A program made the position numbers and the translations under genes. A DNA stretch of 6,691 nt from Bacteroidota bacterium (GTDB taxonomy: Bacteria > Bacteroidota > Bacteroidia > Flavobacteriales > Weeksellaceae): the NCBI GenBank assembly GCA_023448955.1, contig JAEXJU010000186.1, positions 1 to 6,691 of the forward strand, given 5' to 3'. This document shows, piece by piece, positions 1-5,740 of this stretch. Numbering within the stretch: the first letter of the stretch is position 1; each line of letters starts with the position of its first letter. Below the pieces are notes generated by a model, which made no database searches, was not told where the DNA came from, and worked only from the letters and a program-made list of their open reading frames with translations.

Positions 1-63
1 ACCTTTATCAGAAAGCTGTTCTTCTATCAGCGGATGATTGGTATCTAATAATAAAATCCGCAT
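1..63 (-). CDS. Probable D-2-hydroxyacid dehydrogenase, N-terminal fragment (cut by window edge)
   Basis: Only the first 21 codons are inside the window, reading MRILLLDTNHPLIEEQLSDKG. A first beta strand (RILLLD) followed by a helix containing NHPLIEEQL resembles the start of Bacteroidota D-2-hydroxyacid dehydrogenases of the phosphoglycerate-dehydrogenase type, which use NAD(H) on 2-hydroxy/2-keto acids. This assignment rests on N-terminal resemblance alone; no Rossmann or catalytic motif is visible. An in-frame ATG six codons upstream (81-79) would add MNYNQV. I prefer the ATG at 63 because the extension precedes the first strand and looks like leader. The gene starts just beyond the terminator of the preceding thioesterase operon on the same strand, so it probably has its own promoter, though I see no clear TAnnTTTG element. 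Confidence 0.5.
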   Translation of the reverse strand, partial: MRILLLDTNHPLIEEQLSDKG

Positions 64-96
64 AACTTGATTATAATTCATAATTGATAAAAAAGA

Positions 97-118
97 AACG
101 GAAGAAAATTCTTCCGTT
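97..118 (-). terminator. Intrinsic terminator of the thioesterase operon
   Basis: A perfect 9-bp stem (97-105 AACGGAAGA with 110-118 TCTTCCGTT) encloses a 4-nt loop. Read on the minus strand it is followed by TTCTTTTTTATC, a good U-tract. It lies 5 bases beyond the thioesterase stop codon and before the next minus-strand gene, so it most likely ends the thioesterase transcript. Confidence 0.85.
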
Positions 119-123
119 ATTAA

Positions 124-651
124 TTAAATTTCGATTTCTCCCGCAAATAATTTTTTCAGTTCAATAGAATCCGCTGGTTTCATTCTTCCGGAAAGGATCA
201 ATGATAATTCTTTTCTTCTGAGTGCAGCATCAAAACGTTTTTTCTCTTCTTCGGTTTCCGGTTCCAGCGCAGGAATCGGAATCGGGCGATTGAACTCATC
301 CACAGCGACAAAAGTGTAAATCCCTTCGTTGGTATGGATCTTTGTCTGGTTGATAGGATCATCCAGCCAAACATCTACATAAATCTCCATTGATGTCCCG
401 AATGCTCTGGAAACTTTAGACTCCAGCACTACAATTCCGCCTTCCGGAATCGGATGATTAAATGACACATGATTTACAGAAGCGGTCACCACCCTTCTTT
501 CACAATGTCTTGTCGCAGAAATAGACGCTGCTCTGTCCATTCTTGACAACAGCTCGCCTCCGAAAAGATTTCTTAATGAATTGGTTTCGTTGGGAAGGAC
601 GATGTTCGTCATTACCGTAAGGCTATCTGCTGGTTTTTTGGATTTTTGCAT
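124..651 (-). CDS. Acyl-CoA thioesterase (hotdog fold, YciA/BACH-like)
   Basis: A 175-residue single hotdog-domain cytosolic enzyme, predicted to hydrolyse acyl-CoA to free acid and CoA. The family signature is clear: N24, then N28-L-F-G-G-E-L-L (28-35), M38-D39 at the start of the long hotdog helix (Asp39 is the probable catalytic acid), then RRVVTASVNHVSFNHPIPEGG (52-72) as a central strand and turn. A later strand is EGIYTFVAVDEFNRPIPIP. The charged C-terminal helix region (ETEEEKKRFDAALRRKE) is typical of the longer bacterial members. The start at 651 places the first 29 bases inside the preceding gene; the next Met (M14, at 612) would begin 10 bases after that gene's stop. I keep M1 because residues 7-23 resemble the usual lead-in to the first strand. 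KPADS occurs near both ends (6-10 and near residue 160), probably by chance. Substrate chain length cannot be read from sequence. Confidence 0.9.
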   Translation of the reverse strand: MQKSKKPADSLTVMTNIVLPNETNSLRNLFGGELLSRMDRAASISATRHCERRVVTASVNHVSFNHPIPEGGIVVLESKVSRAFGTSMEIYVDVWLDDPINQTKIHTNEGIYTFVAVDEFNRPIPIPALEPETEEEKKRFDAALRRKELSLILSGRMKPADSIELKKLFAGEIEI

Positions 652-1297
652 TCGTTGTAGGTTTTATACTGTCTGTTTTTATAGAATCTTGTTTTGGAAC
701 TACCGGTATTTTCGGTTTCTGAATCTTTTTAACAGTCTGTTTGGAAGGGATATTGGAAGATTTTCCGAAAATCAGCTCCTGATCTCCGAAAAGATAAAAC
801 AAAGCCGAACCAATAGCAATAAGGCTAAGAAAGGCCCATATAACGCCTTTATTTAAATTGTATCCGGCATCCGGTTTCTGAATTGGTCTTTTTGCTTTTA
901 GCTGATTCAGATTAATTTCCTCGAAACCGAAAGCGTCAGTTTCTTCATTATCTTTTATGATCCGGTTTTCTTTATCCAGAATCAGGCGTCCGATATTACC
1001 AAGTTGTAAAAATCCGTCGGACTGCAATTTGTTTTTCCATTGATTGGACTGACTTTTCAGCTGAGATAATACTTCTGATTGTCCAAGACCTGTGTCTGCA
1101 GAGATATAATCTGCCAGATCCAGACCGGAAACAAAAAAATCCTGTTCAAATTCAATTGATTCTTTCGGAGGAAGAATGACAGAATTTTCAGCATCTATTT
1201 TCGCCGATTCTCTTATGAGCCTAAAAACCCCAAAATCAGGAACTTCCGCTGTCTGACGCTTCAGAAGATATTGATATAATAAGTACTCAAAATTCAT
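623..1297 (-). CDS. HU-CCDC81-like domain membrane protein without a SPOR domain
   Basis: 224 residues. The N-terminal part (about 1-130) resembles the paired HU-like domains (HU-CCDC81_bac) of Bacteroidota proteins: EVPDFGVFRL (18-27), ILPPKESIEFEQDFFVSGLDLADYIS (41-66), a helix with W87, LGNIGRLILDKENRI (99-113), then the AFGFEEINLNQLKAKRPI linker (122-139). One hydrophobic membrane segment follows (about 151-170), then a Lys/Pro/Ser-rich tail (171-224). The predicted topology is a cytosolic HU-like module, one helix and a periplasmic tail. Many relatives end in a peptidoglycan-binding SPOR domain; this one instead has a short low-complexity tail. Its role is uncertain; a link to the cell envelope or division is inferred only from SPOR-bearing relatives. 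It is the first gene of an operon with the thioesterase, whose start it overlaps by 29 bases. I recognise the architecture but not a named gene. Confidence 0.75.
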   Translation of the reverse strand: MNFEYLLYQYLLKRQTAEVPDFGVFRLIRESAKIDAENSVILPPKESIEFEQDFFVSGLDLADYISADTGLGQSEVLSQLKSQSNQWKNKLQSDGFLQLGNIGRLILDKENRIIKDNEETDAFGFEEINLNQLKAKRPIQKPDAGYNLNKGVIWAFLSLIAIGSALFYLFGDQELIFGKSSNIPSKQTVKKIQKPKIPVVPKQDSIKTDSIKPTTNAKIQKTSR

Positions 1298-1302
1298 TGT
1301 CG

Positions 1303-1310
1303 CAAAACTA
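1303..1310 (-). promoter_or_regulatory. Putative -7 promoter element (TAGTTTTG) of the HU-like/thioesterase operon
   Basis: On the minus strand TAGTTTTG matches the Bacteroidota -7 consensus TAnnTTTG exactly, 5 bases before the ATG at 1297. The expected transcription start therefore falls at or next to the start codon, implying a leaderless or nearly leaderless mRNA. No convincing -33 TTG is present at the usual spacing; the nearest match is the TTTTC at 1334-1330. Confidence 0.5.
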
Positions 1311-1337
1311 CATAATTTTTGATAGTATAGAAAATAT

Positions 1338-1365
1338 AAAAGGTTGCTTTTGCAAGCAACCTTTT
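1338..1365 (-). terminator. Intrinsic terminator of the T9SS cargo gene
   Basis: A perfect 11-bp stem (1338-1348 AAAAGGTTGCT with 1355-1365 AGCAACCTTTT) encloses a 6-nt loop, and the minus-strand continuation is TATATTTTC, U-rich. It lies 22 bases past the stop codon of the secreted protein gene and separates it from the promoter of the next operon. Confidence 0.88.
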
Positions 1366-1387
1366 GATTTGATTTGAATTATTGAAA

Positions 1388-2071
1388 TTAGTAAGCAAAT
1401 TTAACAACCTCTGATCCGTTATCTGATAAAATCTTTACCAAATAAAGGCCTTTTTGATTAAGGTTAAGGTCTATTGGATTTCCGTTTGCATTTGTTTTCA
1501 TTGTCTTTATAACCTTACCTCCGAAATCGTAAACAGTCAGTTCTACATTTCCTTTAGCAGAGGTGAACAATTTCCCTGCAGCCACCTGAGATTTAGTTTT
1601 ACCATTGACATCCGCTACAGCTAAGCTAGGAATAGTGGAAGACGTAAAACCATAGCTAGTTCCTAACTTATCACCTGTCTGGTGTCCGCCGTTACCCGCA
1701 GGAGCTTCTGTAAAAAGGAACCTGAGTTCATTTACTTTGGTTCCGGCAGGTAAAACCCCTCCTGTATTGTTAAAATTATGGGTATTAAGATTAATTGTCC
1801 CTGAGTAATTCGTCCCATCCCAGTTAAGCGTTGTTGTAATATTACCCCAGGCATCGTTAAATGTTCCGCTTGGCGTTGTATCTCCGGGATTTATAAACAG
1901 ATAAACACCGATGGGCTGACTAAATGGGTCATAAAATGCCCATCCGTTGGCAGAATCATTGTAAGTCATTGTATAAACACCTTCCGCTGTTTTTACAATG
2001 TTCAAAAGAGCTTGTGCAGAAACTGTGACACTCGCCAATAGAGCCAGTGTCAGAAAATAAAATTTTCTCAT
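1388..2071 (-). CDS. Small secreted protein with T9SS type A C-terminal sorting domain
   Basis: 227 residues. A signal peptide (1-20: MRK, hydrophobic FYFLTLALLASVTV, then SAQ) directs Sec export. The C-terminus (about 150-227) is a type A T9SS sorting domain: VELTVYDFGGKVIKTM (176-191), LNLNQKGLYLVKILSDNG (202-219) and terminal VVKFAY. This domain takes the cargo across the outer membrane, where it is normally removed on attachment or release. The passenger (about 21-148) is only some 125 residues, rich in Asn, Thr, Gly and aromatics, with alternating strand-like segments (GVYLFINPGD, TLNWDGTNYSGTINL, ELRFLFTEAP). It looks like a compact beta-sandwich, perhaps a binding module, but I recognise no family and see no catalytic motif. 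The gene has its own terminator and a long upstream region with inverted repeats, so it is probably monocistronic. Confidence 0.87.
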   Translation of the reverse strand: MRKFYFLTLALLASVTVSAQALLNIVKTAEGVYTMTYNDSANGWAFYDPFSQPIGVYLFINPGDTTPSGTFNDAWGNITTTLNWDGTNYSGTINLNTHNFNNTGGVLPAGTKVNELRFLFTEAPAGNGGHQTGDKLGTSYGFTSSTIPSLAVADVNGKTKSQVAAGKLFTSAKGNVELTVYDFGGKVIKTMKTNANGNPIDLNLNQKGLYLVKILSDNGSEVVKFAY

Positions 2072-2076
2072 AAATG

Positions 2077-2198
2077 TAAATTTTTAAGGTTTATATATGA
2101 TTTCAAAGGACATTATACATGAACTTGAAATTGTTGTAAATTTAATATTAATTTCAAATCAACAAATAAATTATTATATATAAACCTTAAAATATTTA
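2077..2198. repeat. Long-range AT-rich inverted repeat between TonB receptor and T9SS cargo genes
   Basis: The arms are 2077-2098 and 2176-2198; the reverse complement of the right arm matches the left over 22 positions with one inserted base (shared core TTTTAAGGTTTATATAT). Nested inside are a perfect 8-bp pair (2125-2132 TTGAAATT / 2150-2157 AATTTCAA). A further 11-bp inverted pair links 2133-2143 with 2195-2205. The left arm ends 5 bases before the start codon at 2071. The region fills most of the 156-base gap; it may hold regulator sites or serve as terminator/leader structure for the flanking minus-strand genes. I found no exact TAnnTTTG promoter here; the closest is TTTATTTG around 2162-2169. 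Confidence 0.6.
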
Positions 2199-2227
2199 CA
2201 ACAAATTGATAATCAAAATATTAATTT

Positions 2228-4333
2228 TTATCTGAACATCATAGAAACACCAAAAATGAAGTTAATTCCGGCTTGCGAGAAGTAATACGGACCACTAAAA
2301 CCGTTATTGACATACTTCGTATCGGTGAAATTATTTAACAGGAACCTAAAAGTAATATCCTGTTTCTCCAGCGGGAGTTTATAGGACGCATTGAAATCCG
2401 GGACAAAATAAGAATCGAGCTGATTAACAGGATCTCCCGTATTATCAAGAAACTGTTTTCCTACAAATTGCCCTGTAATTCCAAAATTCAGATCTTTGAT
2501 TGGAGAGTATTGTAAATTGGCATTGGCAATGATTCCCGGAGAAAAAGAAATCTGCGTGTTTCCAAAATTCTGCAAACCAGTTTCTGTTTCAGAATAGAAA
2601 TTCCTGTTCTTATTTTCGCTGAAGGTTGCATTGGCAGAAATCTGAAACTGATCAGTAATTTTAGACAGAATTCCTAATTCCAAACCCAGCCTGTAACTTT
2701 TTCCGCTGTTAGTCCGGATGAATTCGCCCACATTATTGATCTGGCCATTGAGAACCAATTGATTTTTGTAAAACATGTAATATGCATTGGCTGTCAGAGA
2801 TACTTTTCCGATTCTTTGCTCCCAGCCCGCTTCGAAATCGTGCAGGGTTTCTGCTTTTGTTTCCGGGTTGGCAAATAGATCATCCCTGTTTGGCTCACGG
2901 TGCGCATTGGCATACGAAACGAAAACTTTTCCGTTTTCTACATTAAAGTTAACACCGGCTTTCGGATTGAAAAAAGTCCATTTCCTGTCAAGATCTGCGC
3001 CTTCGCCGTCACCTGATAAGATGATTTTAGTATCATAATTGATATTTCTCAACTGAAAATCTCCGAAAAACTCAAACCGGTTAAGCTTATAGATCGCTTT
3101 TGCAAAACCCGAAATTTCATTCTTCACAGAACGGTTTCTGTAATATTCATATTCATCGATCTGAGGAAGAAAAACGCCCGTCACATTCCCAAAGTGCCTT
3201 CCATAATACTGATTGGCTACTGCTCCGAAATTCAGGTCAAGATTTCCCAATTTTCCGTATAAAGTAGAAATGATGCCATAAAAATCATTGTCCAGCCATT
3301 TTTTTCTGATGAAATCTGATGTTTTAATTTCCGTGCCGTTTTCTATGATATTCGGAAGATTATATTTAGAGAATTTTGCATCCTGCTTGTAGTTCTCATA
3401 ATAGCCTTTTCCTTTGGTGTAATGAGCCGTTGTCTCGAGTTTCCATTGATCAGACAATTTCTGATTCCATAACAATTGATAATGGTTTTGCCTGTAATTA
3501 TCAGTTTCGTTGTCATAAAATCCCACAATTTTTTCCCAGTTAGAATCATAGATTGCTCCTGAATAATTAAATTTCGGATCAGTTTCCCAGGTAGCTTTAT
3601 CCACACCATTCCAGGCCTGGTAAGTTTTTTCTTTTCCTCCGAAAGCTAAAAATCTCAACTCAGTATTCTTCTCTTGAAACAATGCAGAAAAATTGTACGA
3701 CTGAAGTTTGGAAAAAGCCCTGTCAATGTATCCGTCGGAATTGATATATGTATATCTTCCCATCACTGACATCCTGTTCTTCCAAAATTTGCCGGAATTG
3801 ACCTCAGCAGAATATTTATAAGTGTTGAATGAGCCATAAGAATCATCCGACCTGACTGAAAATGTTTCCGAAGGATCTCTTGAGATCACATTCACGCTGG
3901 CTCCAAAGGCAGAAACGCCGTTTGACGAAGTCCCAACACCTCTTTGAATAACAATCTGCGATGCAGAACTTGTAAGATCAGGAACATTCACGAAAAAAGT
4001 GCCTTGCGATTCGGAATCATTGTACGGCACACCATTCAGCATTACATTAACACTTGTTCCGGCTGTCCCGCGGATTCTGAAACCTGTGTAACCAATTCCG
4101 TTTCCGGCATCTGATGTGGAGACTACAGACATCTGATTTTTCAGAAGAATGGGCAAATCCTGTCCCAGATTTTTGTCGGCAAGCTCTTTCTCGACATTAA
4201 TGATAGACTTGGCAACCGGGGTTTTTTTGGTAAATTCGACAGCAGGAATTGATGTGATGTTTGTAGAATCCTGCACTGTCTGCGAAAGATAGAAAGGAGC
4301 AACCAATACTCCTAAAAAAATAAATCCTTTCAT
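2228..4333 (-). CDS. TonB-dependent outer-membrane receptor, predicted thiamine-related (TPP-riboswitch controlled)
   Basis: 701 residues. The sequence begins with a signal peptide (about 1-18, MKGFIFLGVLVAPFYLSQ). A short periplasmic segment with a possible TonB box (around IPAVEFT, 29-35) follows, then a plug domain (about 40-152). The plug carries the family hallmarks VVSTSDAGNGIGYTGFRIRG (70-89), VNVMLNGVPYNDSESQG (95-111), QIVIQRGVGTSSNG (126-139) and FGASVNVISRDP. Residues from about 155 form the 22-strand barrel, rich in aromatic strand ends, and the protein ends FIFGVSMMFR. It lacks the N-terminal carboxypeptidase-regulatory-like domain found on SusC-type receptors, so it is a classic small-molecule receptor driven by TonB-ExbBD. 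Substrate cannot be read from the barrel, but the TPP riboswitch in its leader points to thiamine, its phosphates or pyrimidine/thiazole precursors, like the thiamine-related receptors (OMR1 type) predicted in Bacteroidota. No inner-membrane partner such as PnuT lies nearby. No convincing terminator follows the stop codon. Confidence 0.93.
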   Translation of the reverse strand: MKGFIFLGVLVAPFYLSQTVQDSTNITSIPAVEFTKKTPVAKSIINVEKELADKNLGQDLPILLKNQMSVVSTSDAGNGIGYTGFRIRGTAGTSVNVMLNGVPYNDSESQGTFFVNVPDLTSSASQIVIQRGVGTSSNGVSAFGASVNVISRDPSETFSVRSDDSYGSFNTYKYSAEVNSGKFWKNRMSVMGRYTYINSDGYIDRAFSKLQSYNFSALFQEKNTELRFLAFGGKEKTYQAWNGVDKATWETDPKFNYSGAIYDSNWEKIVGFYDNETDNYRQNHYQLLWNQKLSDQWKLETTAHYTKGKGYYENYKQDAKFSKYNLPNIIENGTEIKTSDFIRKKWLDNDFYGIISTLYGKLGNLDLNFGAVANQYYGRHFGNVTGVFLPQIDEYEYYRNRSVKNEISGFAKAIYKLNRFEFFGDFQLRNINYDTKIILSGDGEGADLDRKWTFFNPKAGVNFNVENGKVFVSYANAHREPNRDDLFANPETKAETLHDFEAGWEQRIGKVSLTANAYYMFYKNQLVLNGQINNVGEFIRTNSGKSYRLGLELGILSKITDQFQISANATFSENKNRNFYSETETGLQNFGNTQISFSPGIIANANLQYSPIKDLNFGITGQFVGKQFLDNTGDPVNQLDSYFVPDFNASYKLPLEKQDITFRFLLNNFTDTKYVNNGFSGPYYFSQAGINFIFGVSMMFR

Positions 4334-4370
4334 TCGTTTAAATTTTTGTTGTTAAAATTTATTGGAATAA

Positions 4371-4378
4371 AAGGGGCG
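4371..4378 (-). promoter_or_regulatory. Candidate anti-aptamer segment in the TPP riboswitch expression platform
   Basis: In the leader RNA this reads CGCCCCUU and can pair over 8 bp (one G-U) with AAGGGGUG at 4540-4533, the 5' strand of the TPP aptamer's P2 region. Pairing would be exclusive with ligand-bound aptamer folding. It lies 37 bases before the start codon. This is a sequence-based inference without energy calculation. Confidence 0.4.
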
Positions 4379-4385
4379 ACTATGT

Positions 4386-4468
4386 TTATAAATGATAAAT
4401 TATGATTGATAAATGATTTTTTAAACGTTATTATTAATCAATTATCGTTTATCATTCATCATTTATAA
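4386..4468. repeat. AT-rich imperfect palindrome in the receptor leader
   Basis: The outer arms are a perfect 11-bp inverted pair (4386-4396 TTATAAATGAT / 4458-4468). The inner arms TAAACG (4422-4427) and CGTTTA (4446-4451) pair around an 18-base loop. The left arm holds an extra copy of the ATAAATGAT unit (4409-4417), so arms are unequal. In RNA it would form a long hairpin between the aptamer and the anti-aptamer segment. It may be part of the expression platform or a dispersed intergenic palindrome that landed there. Confidence 0.6.
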
Positions 4469-4473
4469 TGAAT

Positions 4474-4540
4474 GTTTCCCTAAACTCGTTACAAGTTCCA
4501 GGTTCATTGGGTATAATCTCAGCTTTTTACAGCACCCCTT
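4474..4540 (-). ncRNA. TPP (thiamine pyrophosphate) riboswitch aptamer, THI-box
   Basis: On the minus strand the conserved THI-box blocks occur in order: GGGGTGC (4538-4532), GCTGAGA (within 4523-4516), ATACCC (4513-4508), GAACCTG (about 4504-4498) and AGGGAAAC (4481-4474). GGG...ACCC makes P2, CCT...AGG makes P4, and ACUUG/CGAGU with a UAA loop makes P5 (one G-U). GCUGAGA is the pyrimidine-recognising loop of the family. The form is compact, with almost no P3 extension (about 67 nt). It precedes the TonB-dependent receptor on the same strand by about 140 nt, so TPP should repress the receptor. I see no classic U-tract terminator between the aptamer and the gene, so control is more likely through translation or an alternative pairing. 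Confidence 0.93.
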
Positions 4541-4553
4541 AAATTTCTGATCG

Positions 4554-4561
4554 CGAAGGTA
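4554..4561 (-). promoter_or_regulatory. Putative -7 element (TACCTTCG) for the riboswitch-receptor transcript
   Basis: On the minus strand TACCTTCG differs from TAnnTTTG by one base. Transcription would begin around 4548, a few bases before the TPP aptamer, which is where the start of a riboswitch leader is expected. The upstream half of the promoter overlaps the end of the WG-repeat gene. No clear -33 TTG is seen. Confidence 0.45.
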
Positions 4562-4572
4562 CAACTTTTTAA

Positions 4573-5235
4573 TTAATAGGCCTGATTATTTTGATCGATA
4601 TAAAAATAGTCTGTCCCGTTTCTGGAAACTTCAAACAGATTGGCCGTTTTCCAGCTCAGGTTGGTTTTGATATCTTCATACTCAAAAGGAATTACAACCT
4701 GATTTTTTTTATTGATAATGCCGAATTTATTCTTTCTAACAGCAATAATCATAGGATCTTCTATATTGCCATCCAGCACATAAAGCATCTGATACTGCGG
4801 ATAGATTTCAAAATCCCGGAAGTTTCTCACATCTGCATCCACTTTGCTGGTGAGGCCAAAAAAACCATCATAAACAAAGGCTTTATATTTAGGAGATTCA
4901 TAAGGTTTCAGGCATTTGCCGAGATCATTTTTCCGGTATTGATAAACCCGTTTACCTGTTTTATCAATCCTGTAAGTAATTTCATCTTGTTCAACCGTTG
5001 CAAAATCTGCAGAACCGAATTGCCGCAGGCTTTCTTTAGGCGAGTTAAGAAGGTTGCAGTCTTCCGAAAAGAACATCGCAATATGATATTGAGGTTCTAT
5101 GATAACATTACCTTTTTGATCTATATATCCTGTATTTTTGTTAATGGTTTTCGGAATAAGCTCCGGAATATCAGCAGCCTGTCCGGAAGTCGATATAAAG
5201 AAATACACGACTGTGAAATTTAAAAATCTTTTCAT
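4573..5235 (-). CDS. Secreted WG-repeat protein
   Basis: 220 residues with a signal peptide (about 1-20, MKRFLNFTVVYFFISTSGQA, cut before ADIPE). WG (KWG)-type repeats are visible: TGYIDQKGNVIIEPQYHIAM (35-54), a degenerate FATVEQDEITYRIDKTGKRV (78-97), and IIAVRKNKFGIINKKNQVVI (163-182) followed by PFEYEDI. A final YIDQNNQAY looks like a cut-short repeat. Such repeats form beta-rich, propeller-like or solenoid surfaces, often in exported or lipoprotein-like proteins of Bacteroidota; no biochemical role is established that I can assign. There is no lipobox cysteine after the signal peptide, and no T9SS tail, so a periplasmic location is most likely. It starts 13 bases after the DUF2752 stop, so the two are probably co-transcribed. 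No terminator is seen before the next promoter, so some read-through into the riboswitch leader is possible. Confidence 0.8.
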   Translation of the reverse strand: MKRFLNFTVVYFFISTSGQAADIPELIPKTINKNTGYIDQKGNVIIEPQYHIAMFFSEDCNLLNSPKESLRQFGSADFATVEQDEITYRIDKTGKRVYQYRKNDLGKCLKPYESPKYKAFVYDGFFGLTSKVDADVRNFRDFEIYPQYQMLYVLDGNIEDPMIIAVRKNKFGIINKKNQVVIPFEYEDIKTNLSWKTANLFEVSRNGTDYFYIDQNNQAY

Positions 5236-5248
5236 CAGTAATCAGCAA

Positions 5249-5674
5249 TTATAAATTGTTAATAAAAGCTTTATAACAATCTGTGTTTTTGAGCAACGAA
5301 AATAAGAAAACTATTATTATCAAAAAAAATAACGATTTTTTACTAAAAAAAATATTTTGTAATATTTTTTTGTTTCTAAAAGATTCAGAATACTTTAAAA
5401 TAATTAATAATAGAACGTATAGAATTGAAAGTACGAATAATGCATTATATTTAAAAGCTTCTATGAAACGCAAGTGTAAAATTGAATGAAAAGACCTTTG
5501 GACGCCACATCCTGCACATTCATAACCAGTCAGTTCTTTCAGTGGACATTTCGGAAACCATCCGCTTGTGGAAGGATCAAAAAAATAGTAGATCAAGATC
5601 AACGCTAAAAAAATAGCTAAAACTGCAATCTGCCCTGTATATTTTTTTAATAAATATTTGATTTGCAACACCAT
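5249..5674 (-). CDS. DUF2752 family membrane protein
   Basis: 141 residues with the DUF2752 signature: FPKCPLKELTGYECAGCGVQRSFHSILHLRFIEAFKYN (40-77). This contains C43, C53 and C56 (CP...LTG..C.GCG..R), R60 and the closing N77. Three hydrophobic helices are predicted: about 15-32, 78-95 and 113-130; the Cys-rich segment lies between the first two. The family is widespread in bacteria and has no established function; the conserved cysteines suggest metal or redox chemistry, but this is inference. The C-terminal half is very A/T-rich, with coding homopolymers of eight (5322-5329, 5345-5352), giving Lys/Ile/Phe-heavy codons. It is the first gene of a two-gene operon with the WG-repeat protein. 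The start at 5674 gives full family length; no strong Shine-Dalgarno or exact TAnnTTTG precedes it. Confidence 0.87.
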   Translation of the reverse strand: MVLQIKYLLKKYTGQIAVLAIFLALILIYYFFDPSTSGWFPKCPLKELTGYECAGCGVQRSFHSILHLRFIEAFKYNALFVLSILYVLLLIILKYSESFRNKKILQNIFFSKKSLFFLIIIVFLFSLLKNTDCYKAFINNL

Positions 5675-5740
5675 AAATGAATTTGCCTGGTTTTCAAAAT
5701 AAAAATTATTCCGGTAAAAATAGAGAATATAGAAAAAAGA

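Noticed and set aside
124..651. KPADS at both ends of the thioesterase as an internal duplication
   Set aside because: Only five residues match, with no similarity in the flanks, and both sites fit the single hotdog domain of normal length.
581..856. 91-codon plus-strand frame opposite the thioesterase/HU-like overlap
   Set aside because: Antisense to two well-supported genes, with a composition typical of a mirror frame (Phe/Arg/Cys-rich) and no recognisable motif.
2787..3038. 83-codon plus-strand frame opposite the TonB receptor
   Set aside because: Shadow of the receptor coding frame; no recognisable protein.
3343..3609. 88-codon minus-strand frame inside the TonB receptor
   Set aside because: An alternative frame of the receptor gene; the receptor frame is intact and family-like through this region, so there is no frameshift.
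4386..4468. Reading the AT-rich palindrome as an intrinsic terminator for the riboswitch
   Set aside because: The stem is almost all A-T and, on the minus strand, is not followed by a U-tract but by AACATAGTCGCCCC, so it does not fit a standard terminator.
4591..5223. 210-codon open frame on the plus strand opposite the WG-repeat gene
   Set aside because: It lies wholly antisense to a gene with a signal peptide and recognisable repeats. Its translation shows no family features, and it has no promoter-like or start context.
5283..5489. 68-codon plus-strand frame opposite DUF2752
   Set aside because: Made of Lys/Asn/Ile runs from AT-rich antisense sequence; the DUF2752 signature is on the other strand.
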